A stretch of 64,000 nt of DNA from contig NZ_FTMD01000016.1 of NCBI RefSeq assembly GCF_900156155.1, positions 1 to 64,000 on the forward strand. Direction: 5' to 3'. Every line of letters starts with the position of its first letter. Position 1 is the stretch's first letter. The translations under genes and the position numbers were made by a program. The notes beneath the pieces are model-generated. The model saw only the letters and a program-made list of their open reading frames with translations, was not told the DNA's origin and searched no databases. This DNA is from Aromatoleum tolulyticum (lineage in GTDB: Bacteria > Pseudomonadota > Gammaproteobacteria > Burkholderiales > Rhodocyclaceae). Below are positions 7,710 to 20,159 of the stretch, piece by piece.

Positions 7710-9323
7710 TCAGAAGGCGACAACAGCCTCATTTGAGCAGGTGGCCGTGCCGGTTTCGCACACCTTGTAAGTATAGGAACCGCCGCCGGTGCGGTTGATC
7801 GGGTCGGTGTAGGTGCCGTCGTTGGGTTCGTTGACGATGACAGCACCGTTGCGCAGGATGCTCATGGTTCCCGCGGTCGTGACGGTCCATTGCAGGTCGG
7901 CCTTTTGCTGGCCTTTCACCTTGTAGCCGGTGGCCGTCAGGGTGATGCTCGCAGGCGGAGGGGGCGGGTTGTCGGCGGTGAGGGCGAGGTGGGCGTTGAT
8001 GCGGCCGTATCGCACCCAGGCGCGGAAGTTCTGGCCGAGTGCGCCTTGGGCGTTGGCGGTGTTCTCGATATGGGCGCGGGCCTGGGTGTTCGTGATGTTC
8101 CCGTAGCGGGTGAGCACGAGCGCGGCGAGGCCGGCGACGTGGGGGGAGGCCATCGAGGTGCCGGACAGCCAGTTGTAGCAGCCTTCCGGGTCGTCCGCCG
8201 GAATGCCGCAGCCGGCGTTGGGGTAGGCCGACAGGATGTCGTGGCCGGGGGCGGCGACGGAGACCCACGACGAGCCGAAGCTCGAGAAGTAGGCGAGGTT
8301 GTCGTGGCGGTCGGTGGCTGCGACGGAGATGACTTCGGGGAAGGCGGCGGGGTAGTGGCGCGTCGAGGCGTAGTCGTTGCCGGCGGCCGCGACGAGGACG
8401 ACGCCCTTGCTCCAGGCGTATTTGATGGCGTCCGCTTCGGCCTGCGAGGGCGAATAGGGATCGGGGTCGCTGCCGTAGCTCATGTTCGCCACGCGGTAAC
8501 CGTTGTTGGCGGCATGCATCAGGCCTGCGACGGAGTCGGCGACGTCGCACATGCCGAGCAGGGGGAAGGATTCGGACGGCCATTCATGGCATACCTTGAG
8601 CGAACCGATTTTCGCGTTCCAGCCGACGCCGGCCGTGCCCTTGCCGTTGTTTGTGTTCGCTGCGGCGATGCCGGCGACGTGGGTGCCGTGCCCGATCACG
8701 TCCGCCGTGGTGGTGCTGTCGGTGAAGTTCTGTTGTTCGACGCACTTGCCGAGGAGGTCGACGTGGGTGCATTCGACCCCGCTGTCGAGAATCGCGATCT
8801 TGATGCTGTCATTGCTGCGGGAGAGATCCCACGCTTCCGGTGCGTCGATGTCGGCATCCAGCGTGCCGGTCACGTTGGCACCCGACGCCGAATCGTAGAG
8901 CGGCTGGCCGGTGTTGTTGAGGCCCCATTGCAGGGCCAGGTACTCGGTGCCGAGCCCCGTCGGGAGCATCGGGTCCCGGCCTTCGGTGGGGAGGATCAGC
9001 GGGCGGTGGAAGTTGGGTTCGGCATAGCGGACGTTCGGATTGCGCTCGTAGAGCGCGGCCGTCGCTTCGACCGCACCCGAGGGAATCCGCAGGAAATGCA
9101 CACCGATGGCGTCGAAGCGCCTGATCACCTGTGCGCCGGCCGCGGCATGGGCCTGCGCGATGTCGGCGCCGGGGGTGCCGGGGCGAAAGGCGACCAGTAG
9201 CTGGTCTGGCGCGAAGCGGGGTGGCGGTGTGACGCCGGCGGGCAGGTCGCCGGCGTGGGCGTGCGGCTGGGCGAACAGCAGGCAGGCTCCGACGAGCGGG
9301 GCGAGGAAAATGGCGCGACGCAT
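7710..9323 (-). CDS. secreted subtilisin-like serine protease (S8)
   Basis: The 537-residue product starts with a signal peptide (MRRAIFLAPLVGACLLFAQPHAHA). A region at about 40-100 resembles an I9 propeptide (LLVAFRPGT, VHFLRIPSG). The S8 catalytic domain follows: Asp180 in AILDSG, His212 in GHGTHVAG, oxyanion Asn316 in VAAAGND and Ser390 in SGTSMASPHVAG. All triad residues are present. A proline linker at about 452 leads to a small beta-rich C-terminal domain of the FN3 kind (ITLTATGYKVKGQQKADLQW). The enzyme is probably exported and active as an endopeptidase; the substrate is unknown. A small truncated gene with a strong ribosome site follows on the same strand. Confidence 0.9.
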   Translation of the reverse strand: MRRAIFLAPLVGACLLFAQPHAHAGDLPAGVTPPPRFAPDQLLVAFRPGTPGADIAQAHAAAGAQVIRRFDAIGVHFLRIPSGAVEATAALYERNPNVRYAEPNFHRPLILPTEGRDPMLPTGLGTEYLALQWGLNNTGQPLYDSASGANVTGTLDADIDAPEAWDLSRSNDSIKIAILDSGVECTHVDLLGKCVEQQNFTDSTTTADVIGHGTHVAGIAAANTNNGKGTAGVGWNAKIGSLKVCHEWPSESFPLLGMCDVADSVAGLMHAANNGYRVANMSYGSDPDPYSPSQAEADAIKYAWSKGVVLVAAAGNDYASTRHYPAAFPEVISVAATDRHDNLAYFSSFGSSWVSVAAPGHDILSAYPNAGCGIPADDPEGCYNWLSGTSMASPHVAGLAALVLTRYGNITNTQARAHIENTANAQGALGQNFRAWVRYGRINAHLALTADNPPPPPASITLTATGYKVKGQQKADLQWTVTTAGTMSILRNGAVIVNEPNDGTYTDPINRTGGGSYTYKVCETGTATCSNEAVVAF

Positions 9324-9632
9324 GGTCTCTCCTCCGGTGTGGCGGTGGGTGCGTGACGGGCAGGGGGCACGGCATGCTCCCGCGCGGCGTCTCGTGCGCG
9401 GGGGCGGTCATGGTGCCTGTCGGCGGATTCGCGGGCGATTGCAGTGTCCGCGCTACTTTCCAAGACTAGTGTTCGGGCAGGCGTTGCGCGCGGGCGGAGG
9501 TGCCCCTGCCGGGCGTGACAAATGAACTAGTTGCAGGCCGTCCGGCTCATCGCCGGCCGACCAGTGAACCTTGGCTGCGGTGTGCCGCGCAAGATACTGT
9601 CGAGGCTGGAGCGGTGCAGCGCGACGAGTGAG
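9324..9632. other. 309-bp intergenic stretch
   Basis: No gene is visible. It separates the subtilase start from the stop of the LuxR-type regulator on the same strand, so it holds the subtilase promoter. The site CGTGACAAAT at 9514-9523 matches sites at 5427 and 4836 upstream of other minus-strand genes. Confidence 0.5.
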
Positions 9633-10313
9633 CTATTGCGCGACGGTGCCTATGCAGCGTTCCTTGGCGTACAGGTACAGCTCGAGCCGGCCATGCACTT
9701 CGAGCTTGTGGTAGATGGCGGTCAGGTGGTTGCGCAGCGTGTGTTCGCTGATGCCGAGGTCGTCGGCGATGACGAGGCTCTTGGCGCCCTTGTAGCGTAC
9801 GACGGCGCCGATGACTTCGACCTCCTTGGGCGTGAGGGTTGCGATGCGGGCGTCGTCGGGGGCGGCGGCTTTCTTTTTGCCCGTGAGCATGTTCATGATG
9901 TCGCCGATGAGCGCGCGGTTCACCCAAACGTCGCCTTCGTGCACCTTTTCGATCGCGCGCAACAGGACGTCGACGGGTTCCTCCTTGCGCACGACGCCGC
10001 GGGCGCCGGCAAGCACGGCGCGGCGATGGGCGTCGAGATCGCGGGCGCCGGTGAGGACGAGGACCTTCGCGCCGTAGGTCGAGAGAAGCTCGGCGAAGGA
10101 GTCGCTGGAGTCGTGGCCGCCGAGGTCGAGGTCGATGACGATGACGTCGGCCTCGCGGCTTTCCGGGGATGCGAGAAGTTCGGCGATGCTGGTCGCGCTG
10201 CCTGCCAGTTGCATGCGTTGCGCCGTGCCGACGAGGCGTTCGAGGCCCCACAGCGTTGCGCGATGGTCATCGACGAGGAAAACACGGATTGGGCGTTCGG
10301 TGACTTCAATCAT
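9633..10313 (-). CDS. NarL/FixJ-type response regulator
   Basis: The 226-residue product has an N-terminal receiver with VFLVDDHRATL (acidic pair), VIVIDLDLGG (phosphoacceptor Asp), VLVLTGARD (Thr) and VVRKEEPVDVLL (Lys). A LuxR-type helix-turn-helix follows at about 155-215: LTPKEVEVIGAVVRYKGAKS, then IADDLGISEHTLRNHLTAIYHKL. The insert HDSSD just after the Asp is unusual. It begins 13 bp downstream of the sensor kinase stop, so the two form a two-component operon. As a transcription factor of the NarL class it would bind DNA as a dimer after phosphorylation. The signal and targets are unknown. Confidence 0.85.
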   Translation of the reverse strand: MIEVTERPIRVFLVDDHRATLWGLERLVGTAQRMQLAGSATSIAELLASPESREADVIVIDLDLGGHDSSDSFAELLSTYGAKVLVLTGARDLDAHRRAVLAGARGVVRKEEPVDVLLRAIEKVHEGDVWVNRALIGDIMNMLTGKKKAAAPDDARIATLTPKEVEVIGAVVRYKGAKSLVIADDLGISEHTLRNHLTAIYHKLEVHGRLELYLYAKERCIGTVAQ

Positions 10314-10326
10314 GATCGGTCGCCGC

Positions 10327-12030
10327 TCAGGTTGTTTTCGGGATCGAAATCATTAGAGCAGTGATGCCGTTCCGCTGGATGTCGACTACGACACATCCAC
10401 TTACAGAATCCGCGCGTTCGACAACCGAGCGGGGTACGAAGGGTTCCGGAGGCGAGTCGATGTCGTGCGGGTTGCGGACCTCGACGACGTAGTTATTGTC
10501 GTCCGCGCGGACGAGGATCTCCGCACGTGGGGCGGCAGTGTGGCGGCGGATGTTGGTGAGTGCCTCGCTGACCATCGGGAAGATGGCAGCGGCGAGTTTG
10601 CGCCGGATCGACAGATTGCCTTCGCACTGCACCGACACGTCGATGCCGAACAGTTCCTTGAAGCGCCTGGCCTGTCGCTGCAAGGCGGGGCAGAGGGCGT
10701 CGTCGCCGCCGGAGGCGCCGTTGCGCATGCCGCTCACGAGCTCGCGCAGGGTGTGCAGTTCTTCGAGCGCGACTTCTTGCAGGGTGAGGATGTCCGTGCG
10801 CAGCGGATTGTCCGCGCCGGCCTTGCGCGCGAGGGCTTCGATGCCGTACTTGAGGCCGAGATAGGGCTGGATCGCATTATCGTGGAGGTCGCGGCCGATG
10901 CGAGCTCGTTCGGTGGCCATCGCCTCGTCGGCGAGGCGCTCCAGCAGGCCGGCGTTCTCGAGCACGGGGGCGAGCTGGTCCATGACGCCGGCGACGAGGT
11001 CGGCGTCGTGGGAGCGATAGCGGCGGTGCGCGGATTCGAGCACCAGGCGGCAGGGATGGGGGCCGCGGCGGCAGATGGGGATCGCGATCATCGAGTGCGC
11101 GTCCAGCGCCTCGGCGAGATCCTGCACGGCCGCGCGTGCCGCGTTCGTGGGCGCCTTGTTCACCAGATCGAAGCCGCTGGTGTATCGCAGCGGAAAGCGG
11201 CCGAGGACGTGGGTGTAGTGGTGCACGCTGACGACGTCCGCGGGCAGGCGCACCAGCGCGTCGACGAAGGCGGTGCGCAGTTCGCCGTCGAGTTCGCCGA
11301 ACCGGCCGTTGCGGTCGCAGCGGAACAGCCGCGCGTCGCCGCCCGGGAGCCAGATCAGCAGCAGGCCGAGATCGGCCGTGAAGTGTCGTGCGACGGCCCG
11401 CAGCAGGGTCTCGGCGACGCGCTTGACGCCGAGGCGCGGGTCGGCGGCGCCGAGCAGGCGGTCGGCGATGGACATCTGCTCGTTCATCTGCACGCCGGCG
11501 CGCGCGAGGCCGGCAACCAGTGGTCCCAGGATCAGGATCGACAAGGGCTGGAGGATGATTTCCGGCGAGTGTCTGCCGATGTCCATGTCGCGGAGGAGCA
11601 GTTCGCCGGCCGCGCCTGCAGCGGAGAATAGCGAGATCACGAGGCCGGGCACGAAGCCGAAGCTCAGTGCGGCGAAGAGCACCGGGAAGAGCAGGAGCAG
11701 CGTATAGAGACTGCTCTGCGTGCCGGCCAGCCACGCGAACAACAGGATCCAGATGGCGTCGATCCAGGAGGTGAGCATGGAGCGGATCGGGCGCGTGCCG
11801 TGCAGCTCGACCCAGCACAGCCAGCCCGCCCAGGCCGCGTAGCCCAGCACTGCGATCATCATCGTCGGGCGGGTGGAGGCCGACAGGGAGACGGCCTCGG
11901 TGGCGGCGACGATCGCGATCAGCACGCGGATGTTCGCCAGCACGCGCCGCAGCTCGGGGCTGTTGTCGGCGCGTGCGGCCGCTCCGTTTCTGCGGGCAGG
12001 CGTGTTCGAGTCGCTCTGGCTTCCTGGCAT
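10327..12030 (-). CDS. NarX-like sensor histidine kinase with degenerate ATP-binding domain
   Basis: The 567-residue product has about six hydrophobic helices at residues 35-180, then a GAF-like region (about 200-350) and a HisKA_3 dimerisation domain with the phosphorylatable His in GRDLHDNAIQPYLGLKYGIE. The ATPase part keeps an N-box-like stretch (EALTNIRRHT). Where the family has DDGxG and a second Gly-rich loop, it reads EVRNPHDIDSPPEPF and FVPRSVVERADSVSG, so the ATP-lid glycines are missing. Either the kinase uses ATP poorly or it serves as a sensor or phosphatase with another kinase. The partner regulator follows 13 bp downstream. The divergent gene is fumC. Confidence 0.8.
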   Translation of the reverse strand: MPGSQSDSNTPARRNGAAARADNSPELRRVLANIRVLIAIVAATEAVSLSASTRPTMMIAVLGYAAWAGWLCWVELHGTRPIRSMLTSWIDAIWILLFAWLAGTQSSLYTLLLLFPVLFAALSFGFVPGLVISLFSAAGAAGELLLRDMDIGRHSPEIILQPLSILILGPLVAGLARAGVQMNEQMSIADRLLGAADPRLGVKRVAETLLRAVARHFTADLGLLLIWLPGGDARLFRCDRNGRFGELDGELRTAFVDALVRLPADVVSVHHYTHVLGRFPLRYTSGFDLVNKAPTNAARAAVQDLAEALDAHSMIAIPICRRGPHPCRLVLESAHRRYRSHDADLVAGVMDQLAPVLENAGLLERLADEAMATERARIGRDLHDNAIQPYLGLKYGIEALARKAGADNPLRTDILTLQEVALEELHTLRELVSGMRNGASGGDDALCPALQRQARRFKELFGIDVSVQCEGNLSIRRKLAAAIFPMVSEALTNIRRHTAAPRAEILVRADDNNYVVEVRNPHDIDSPPEPFVPRSVVERADSVSGCVVVDIQRNGITALMISIPKTT

Positions 12031-12246
12031 CGCGTGGAGTCTCCCTGCGGGCCGTAACGCGCTTGCGTCCGGGGAGTCGCTGCTCCCTTACCTGCTTCAG
12101 GATGTTAGTGAGCGCGGGATTATTGCGAGAAGTTACAAATTCACGGTGTCCGTCATGTGTGCGGGTTGCGGGAATCCGCGTCAGCCGGGGACGTCAAAGA
12201 AACGTGCGGGCCGGAAGTGTGGCTGGCGGACGGACGGGAGAAAAGC

Positions 12247-13647
12247 ATGGATGCGACGCGTACCGAAACCGATTCGATGGGGCCTGTCGAGGTGGCGGCG
12301 GACCGTTACTGGGGAGCCCAGACGGAGCGCTCGCTCGCGCACTTTCCGATCGGTACGGACCGCTTCCGCTGGGGGAGGGCGATGATCCGGGCGCTGGGAA
12401 TTCTCAAGAAGGCGGCGGCACAGGCGAACGCCGAGCTGGGCGAGCTGCCGCCGGAGCTGGCACGGCTGATCGGCGTGGCGGCCGACGAGGTGATTTCCGG
12501 CGAACTGGATGCGCATTTTCCGCTGGTCGTGTTCCAGACCGGCTCCGGCACGCAGTCGAACATGAATGCCAACGAGGTGATCGCGAACCGCGCGATCGAG
12601 CTGGCGGGGGGCACGATCGGGTCGAAGCGGCCAATTCATCCGAATGACCACGTCAATCGTGGGCAGTCTTCGAACGATACGTTTCCGACCGCAATGCACA
12701 TCGCGATCGTCGGCGAACTGCACGATCGCCTGCTGCCGGCCGTGCGGCGCCTGCGCGATACGCTGGCGGACAAGGCGAAGGCCAGCGAGGAGATCGTCAA
12801 GACCGGTCGCACCCATCTGCAGGATGCGACGCCGGTGACGCTCGGCCAGGAGATCGGCGCGTGGGTGGCGCAGATCGACTTCGGCCTCGCCGCGGTGACG
12901 GCGAGTCTCCCGGCCCTGTACGAGCTGGCGATCGGCGGCACGGCCGTCGGTACCGGGCTCAATGCCCATCCGCGCTTCGGCGATTGCGCGGCGGCGCAGA
13001 TCGCGCAGCTCACCGGCCATCCGTTCCGCAGCGCGCCGGACCGCTTCTTCGCGCTGGCGGCGCACGATGCGCTGGTGCAGACCTCGGCCGCGCTGCGCAC
13101 GCTGGCGGGCGGGCTGATGAAGATGGCCAACGACGTGCGCTGGCTGGCGAGCGGGCCGCGCTGCGGCATCGGCGAGCTGTCGATTCCCGAGAACGAGCCG
13201 GGTTCGTCGATCATGCCGGGCAAGGTGAATCCGACGCAGTGCGAGGCACTGACGATGGTGTGCGTGCAGGTGTTCGGCAACGATGCCGCGGTCGCGTTCG
13301 CCGGTACGCAGGGCAACTTCCAGCTCAACGTGTACAAGCCGGTGATGGCGCACAACGTGCTGGAGAGCATCGCGCTGCTGGCGGATGCGTGCGACGCCTT
13401 CGAGGCGCACTGCGCGCGCGGCCTGAAGCCCAACCTGCCGCGCATCCGCGAGAACCTGGAGAAGAATCTGATGCTCGTGACGGCGCTCAACCGCCACATC
13501 GGCTACGACCGCGCCGCGGAGATCGCGAAGAAGGCGCACCACGAAGGCCTGTCGTTGCGCGAGGCGGCGCTGGCGAGCGGCTACGTCCGCGCGGAGGAGT
13601 TCGATCTGTGGGTCGATCCGGAGGCGATGACGCGGCCGGGCGGGTAG
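12247..13647 (+). CDS. fumC: fumarate hydratase, class II
   Basis: The 466-residue product interconverts fumarate and (S)-malate in the TCA cycle. The family signature [15 protein letters not shown] is intact, and it contains [33 protein letters not shown] and [17 protein letters not shown], the three conserved regions that build the active site in the tetramer. The start at 12247 is chosen because GGGAG precedes it and the protein then begins at the normal position; an upstream in-frame ATG at 12157 would add a 30-residue tail not found in the family. It stands alone, divergent from the sensor kinase gene. Confidence 0.95.
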   Translation: MDATRTETDSMGPVEVAADRYWGAQTERSLAHFPIGTDRFRWGRAMIRALGILKKAAAQANAELGELPPELARLIGVAADEVISGELDAHFPLVVFQTGSGTQSNMNANEVIANRAIELAGGTIGSKRPIHPNDHVNRGQSSNDTFPTAMHIAIVGELHDRLLPAVRRLRDTLADKAKASEEIVKTGRTHLQDATPVTLGQEIGAWVAQIDFGLAAVTASLPALYELAIGGTAVGTGLNAHPRFGDCAAAQIAQLTGHPFRSAPDRFFALAAHDALVQTSAALRTLAGGLMKMANDVRWLASGPRCGIGELSIPENEPGSSIMPGKVNPTQCEALTMVCVQVFGNDAAVAFAGTQGNFQLNVYKPVMAHNVLESIALLADACDAFEAHCARGLKPNLPRIRENLEKNLMLVTALNRHIGYDRAAEIAKKAHHEGLSLREAALASGYVRAEEFDLWVDPEAMTRPGG

Positions 13648-13668
13648 GAGGCGGGACTCGACTCACCA

Positions 13669-13695
13669 CCGTTCGCCTTGGGCTTGTCGAAGGGC
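13669..13695 (+). repeat. REP-like 27-mer (single copy)
   Basis: CCGTTCGCC, then TTGGGCTTGTCGAAGGGC: a variant of the 27-mer also found at 17016, 17355 (inverted), 18420/18459 and 30549/30581. It lies 22 bp after the fumC stop. Confidence 0.7.
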
Positions 13696-13701
13696 AGCTC
13701 C

Positions 13702-13816
13702 GTAGGGCGGATGAGCCGAAGGCGTTATCCGCCGGAGGGGGCGTCTGGATTGGCCCACGCGTTCGGCGGAAGGCGCTTCGCTTCTGGCTGCGCCGAAACT
13801 TCGTTTTCCGCCCTGC
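13702..13816. repeat. roughly 115-bp MITE-like palindromic element, copy 1
   Basis: It opens with GTAGGGCGGATGAGCCGAAG, continues GCGTTATCCGCCG, and closes with GCGGAAGGCGCTTCGCTT, then TTCCGCCCTGC. The ends are inverted copies of each other (GTAGGGCGGA / TCCGCCCTGC). The same opening 33 bases and a similar closing part recur at 61366-61460. It carries no gene and sits between fumC and gntR. It looks like a non-autonomous dispersed element. Confidence 0.65.
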
Positions 13817-13827
13817 GACGACCTTGT

Positions 13828-14499
13828 TCAGGCGACCTTGTTGCGTGCCTTGGCGATGCGCCCGAGGGCTGCGCGGCCGCTGTTGATGTGGGCGCGCATC
13901 AGCCGTTCCGCGTCGTCCGCACGGCGCGCGGTGAGCGCGGCGAGGATCTCGCGGTGTTCGGCGAGCGACTGCTCGAGGCGGCCTTCGCCGAACAGCGAGT
14001 GATGGCGCGACAGCTTGATCACGCGGCGCAGATCTTCGATCGCGTGCTGCAGCCAGCGGTTGTCGGCGATTTCCTGCAGCGCGAGGTGGAAGGCCTGGTT
14101 CGATTCGAAGAAGCCGTTGATGTCTTCCGCCGCTGCGGCCTTTTCCAGTCCGGCGTGGATCGCGCGCAGGTGGTCGAGGTCCGCGTCGGTGGCCTTTTGC
14201 GCCGTGGTCTGGGCGCACTGGCCTTCGAGGAGGGCCATCACGGCGAAGATCTCGTCGAGATCGCGCTCGGAGATCTCGGTGACGTAGCACCCGCGGCGCG
14301 GTTTCAGCGTGACGAGCCCTTCGGAGGCGAGCACCTTCAGCGCCTCGCGCAGCGGCGTGCGCGAGATGCCGTAGTTGTCGGCGAGCGCCTGCTCGTCGAC
14401 CCAGGTGCCGGGTGCAAGTTCGTGCGAGAAGATGAGCTGGCGCAGCCGCTCGGCGACTTCCTGGTACAGCGCGAGCGGGGCGATGCGGGTGGCGGTCAT
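13828..14499 (-). CDS. GntR-family regulator, FadR subfamily (FCD domain)
   Basis: The 223-residue product has an N-terminal winged helix with [20 protein letters not shown], then the recognition part [23 protein letters not shown]. An all-helical FCD ligand domain follows from about residue 75 ([41 protein letters not shown]) with metal-binding His positions. It is transcribed divergently from methylmalonyl-CoA mutase, the usual position of a pathway-specific regulator. A perfect 10-bp palindrome CATAATTATG lies 72-81 bp upstream of its start. The same 14-bp site recurs before the VOC gene at 61 kb, suggesting that it controls propionyl-/methylmalonyl-CoA genes. The effector is unknown. Confidence 0.8.
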   Translation of the reverse strand: MTATRIAPLALYQEVAERLRQLIFSHELAPGTWVDEQALADNYGISRTPLREALKVLASEGLVTLKPRRGCYVTEISERDLDEIFAVMALLEGQCAQTTAQKATDADLDHLRAIHAGLEKAAAAEDINGFFESNQAFHLALQEIADNRWLQHAIEDLRRVIKLSRHHSLFGEGRLEQSLAEHREILAALTARRADDAERLMRAHINSGRAALGRIAKARNKVA

Positions 14500-14838
14500 G
14501 GGGGCTGTTCGATGCGGAAATGTTGCGGGCCGAATTGTCGTCGAAATTCCGGCTCGCCGACTGTTGCATTCATAATTATGGATAAAGTATTATTCGTGCG
14601 ACGGTACAAGTCAACTTCCCATGTGCGGCGTAGGATTGGGAGCTTGCGCTGGCGGACCCTTGGCCTGCTGCGCAACGAGAGGGAGAGGGAGCTACGCCGA
14701 ATGCATGGGAGCGCCGGCGACCGCCTGCAGTCTTCGGACTGCGGGCGGTCTCGTCGTCGCCAGCCAGCCGTTCAAACAGCAGTACGAGACAACGCTAACG
14801 CCGCCTGCCGCGGCCAATGGAATCGGAGAGGGTTTGTC
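14500..14838. other. 339-bp divergent promoter region gntR / methylmalonyl-CoA mutase
   Basis: No gene. It contains an AT-rich patch at 14565-14600 with the palindromic site described separately, then GC-rich leader sequence up to a GGAGAGGG ribosome site before the mutase ATG. Both promoters must lie here. Confidence 0.6.
14568..14581. promoter_or_regulatory. 14-bp AT-rich site with palindrome CATAATTATG
   Basis: ATTCATAATTATGG is identical to 61257-61270, which lies 33 bp upstream of the VOC/epimerase-like gene. Such a long AT-only palindrome is unusual in this GC-rich DNA. The probable binder is the adjacent GntR regulator (inference). Confidence 0.55.
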
Positions 14839-17001
<2,163 letters not shown>

Positions 17002-17015
17002 CATTCCGTTAATGA

Positions 17016-17042
17016 CCGTTCGCCCTGAGCTTGTCGAAGGGC
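17016..17042 (+). repeat. REP-like 27-mer
   Basis: CCGTTCGCCCTGAGCTTG, then TCGAAGGGC, between the mutase stop and the GIY-YIG gene. An inverted copy lies at 17355-17381 at the other end of that gene, so the GIY-YIG gene is bracketed by an inverted pair. Confidence 0.75.
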
Positions 17043-17058
17043 TTGTCAATTCCCGGCA

Positions 17059-17394
17059 ATGCGACCTTTTCTTGTTTATATCCTGCGATGCACGGATACC
17101 TCTTACTACTGCGGGCATACAGACGATTTGGAGCAGCGAATGCGCCAACATGAATCTGGGCTGGTGGGGTATACCGCATCGCGGAAGCCGGTGACTTTGC
17201 TGTGGGCCGGTGAGTTCGAAACGCGCGAGCAAGCCATCGCCTTCGAAAGGAAGATCAAGGGTTGGTCCAGAGCCAAGAAGGAAGCATTGATTGCGGGAGA
17301 TTGGAACAGGATCACGGAGCTTGCCAACGCCAAGCGTACTTGGGGCCCGGAGATGCCCTTCGACAGGCTCAGGGCGAACGGTGAGAAGGTCTGA
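17059..17394 (+). CDS. GIY-YIG domain protein (YhbQ/UPF0213 type)
   Basis: The 111-residue product has VYILRCTDTSYYCGHTDDLEQ, a variant of GIY-10-YIG with the Arg (RMRQHESG) and the Glu-containing helix (EQAIAFERKIKGW). Such small proteins form the URI-like nuclease fold; a role in DNA repair or turnover is presumed but unproven. The C-terminal PFDRLRANGE is encoded by an inverted copy of the dispersed 27-mer, so the natural end of the gene has been extended or replaced by the repeat. The stop overlaps the meaB start (TGATG), giving translational coupling with a gene of unrelated function. It may be a cargo gene brought in between two repeats. Confidence 0.75.
   Translation: MRPFLVYILRCTDTSYYCGHTDDLEQRMRQHESGLVGYTASRKPVTLLWAGEFETREQAIAFERKIKGWSRAKKEALIAGDWNRITELANAKRTWGPEMPFDRLRANGEKV
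17355..17381 (-). repeat. REP-like 27-mer, inverted, inside the GIY-YIG 3' end
   Basis: GCCCTTCGACAGGCTCAG, then GGCGAACGG: the reverse complement of the 27-mer family. It is translated as PFDRLRANG at the end of the GIY-YIG protein. Confidence 0.75.
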
Positions 17395-18401
17395 TGCGGG
17401 AAGTTCAATCTGACCTCTCGTCCGCCGACCGTGCGCTGGTTGACGGCGTGCTCGCGCGTCAACTGCGTCCCCTCGCCAAGACCATCACGTTGATCGAGTC
17501 GCAGCGCGAGGACCACAAGGCGCGTGCACGGCACGTGCTCGAAGCGCTGCTGCCGCATACCGGTGGGGCGATGCGGGTCGGCATCTCGGGCGTGCCGGGG
17601 GTGGGCAAGTCGACCTTCATCGAGGCACTGGGGCTGTATCTGATCGAACAGGGTCTGCGTGTCGCGGTGCTGGCGGTCGACCCGTCCTCGTCGCTGACGG
17701 GCGGTTCGATCCTCGGCGACAAGACGCGCATGGAGCTGCTGTCGCAGAACCCCGCCGCGTTCATCCGACCGAGCCCCTCTGCGGGCAGCCTCGGCGGCGT
17801 CGCCGAGAAGACGCGCGAGACGATGCTGGTATGCGAGGCCGCGGGCTTCGACGTCATCATCATCGAGACCGTCGGCGTCGGGCAGAGCGAGACCGCGGTC
17901 GCCGGCATGAGCGACATCTTCTGCCTGCTGCAGCTGCCCAACGCGGGCGACGACCTGCAGGCGATCAAGAAAGGGATCATGGAGATCGCCGATCTCATCG
18001 TCATCAACAAGGCGGACATCGACGCCGGTGCGGCGATGCGCGCCAAGTCGCAGATGAAGACGGCGCTGCACATGCTGCGGCCGGCGAGTCCGAACTGGAC
18101 GGTGCCGGTGCTGACGCTGTCCGCCCTGCAGAAGCACGGCATCGCCGACTTCTGGACGGCGGTGACGGATTACCGCAAGGCGATGCAGGCCTCCGGCGAG
18201 TTCGAGGCCAAGCGGCGCCATCAGGCGCTGGCGTGGATGTGGGATCTGATCGACGCGGGGCTGCGCAGTCATTTCCGCGGACATCCGCAGGTGAAGCACG
18301 AATTGCCCGGGCTCGCCCGCGCGGTGGAGGAGGGGACGACGACGCCCTCGGCTGCCGCGATGCGCTTGCTCGGATATGTGGAGAAGGCCGCAGGCTGCTG
18401 A
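17394..18401 (+). CDS. meaB: methylmalonyl-CoA mutase chaperone GTPase MeaB/ArgK
   Basis: The 335-residue G3E-class GTPase loads and protects the B12 cofactor of the mutase. It shows Walker A GVPGVGKST (about residue 66), the Switch and Walker B region VIIIETVGVGQSE, the base-recognition motif NKAD (about 203) and the MeaB-typical VLAVDPSSSLTGGSILGDKT. The C-terminal dimerisation arm (FRGHPQVKHELPGLARAVEEG) is complete. It starts on the overlapping TGATG of the GIY-YIG gene. Position after the mutase and before pccB fits the operon logic. Confidence 0.95.
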   Translation: MREVQSDLSSADRALVDGVLARQLRPLAKTITLIESQREDHKARARHVLEALLPHTGGAMRVGISGVPGVGKSTFIEALGLYLIEQGLRVAVLAVDPSSSLTGGSILGDKTRMELLSQNPAAFIRPSPSAGSLGGVAEKTRETMLVCEAAGFDVIIIETVGVGQSETAVAGMSDIFCLLQLPNAGDDLQAIKKGIMEIADLIVINKADIDAGAAMRAKSQMKTALHMLRPASPNWTVPVLTLSALQKHGIADFWTAVTDYRKAMQASGEFEAKRRHQALAWMWDLIDAGLRSHFRGHPQVKHELPGLARAVEEGTTTPSAAAMRLLGYVEKAAGC

Positions 18402-18419
18402 GACGCAGGCTACCCACCA

Positions 18420-18485
18420 CCGTTCGGGCTGAGCCTGTCGAAGCCCTGCCGATGCCCCGCCCTTCGACAGGCTCAGGGCGAACGG
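18420..18485. repeat. inverted pair of REP-like 27-mers between meaB and pccB
   Basis: CCGTTCGGGCTGAGCCTG, then TCGAAGCCC, at 18420-18446 is followed by its inverted partner GCCCTTCGACAGGCTC, then AGGGCGAACGG, at 18459-18485. Transcribed RNA would fold into a hairpin with a stem of about 27 bp. No T run follows, so it may protect or process mRNA rather than terminate it. The same arrangement occurs between iscS and iscU. Confidence 0.75.
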
Positions 18486-18604
18486 TATCGAGTTGCCGCG
18501 GTAGTGGACGCTAGTACCGATGCAAGCAGTTTCGAACAGAATTGAAGTTGAAGGCCCGGTCGGCACAAGGTCGGGGACAGCAGAACAAGTCAAGGAGGTC
18601 ATCA

Positions 18605-20137
<1,533 letters not shown>

Positions 20138-20159
20138 TTGCCCAGGGAGACTGAGGAAT

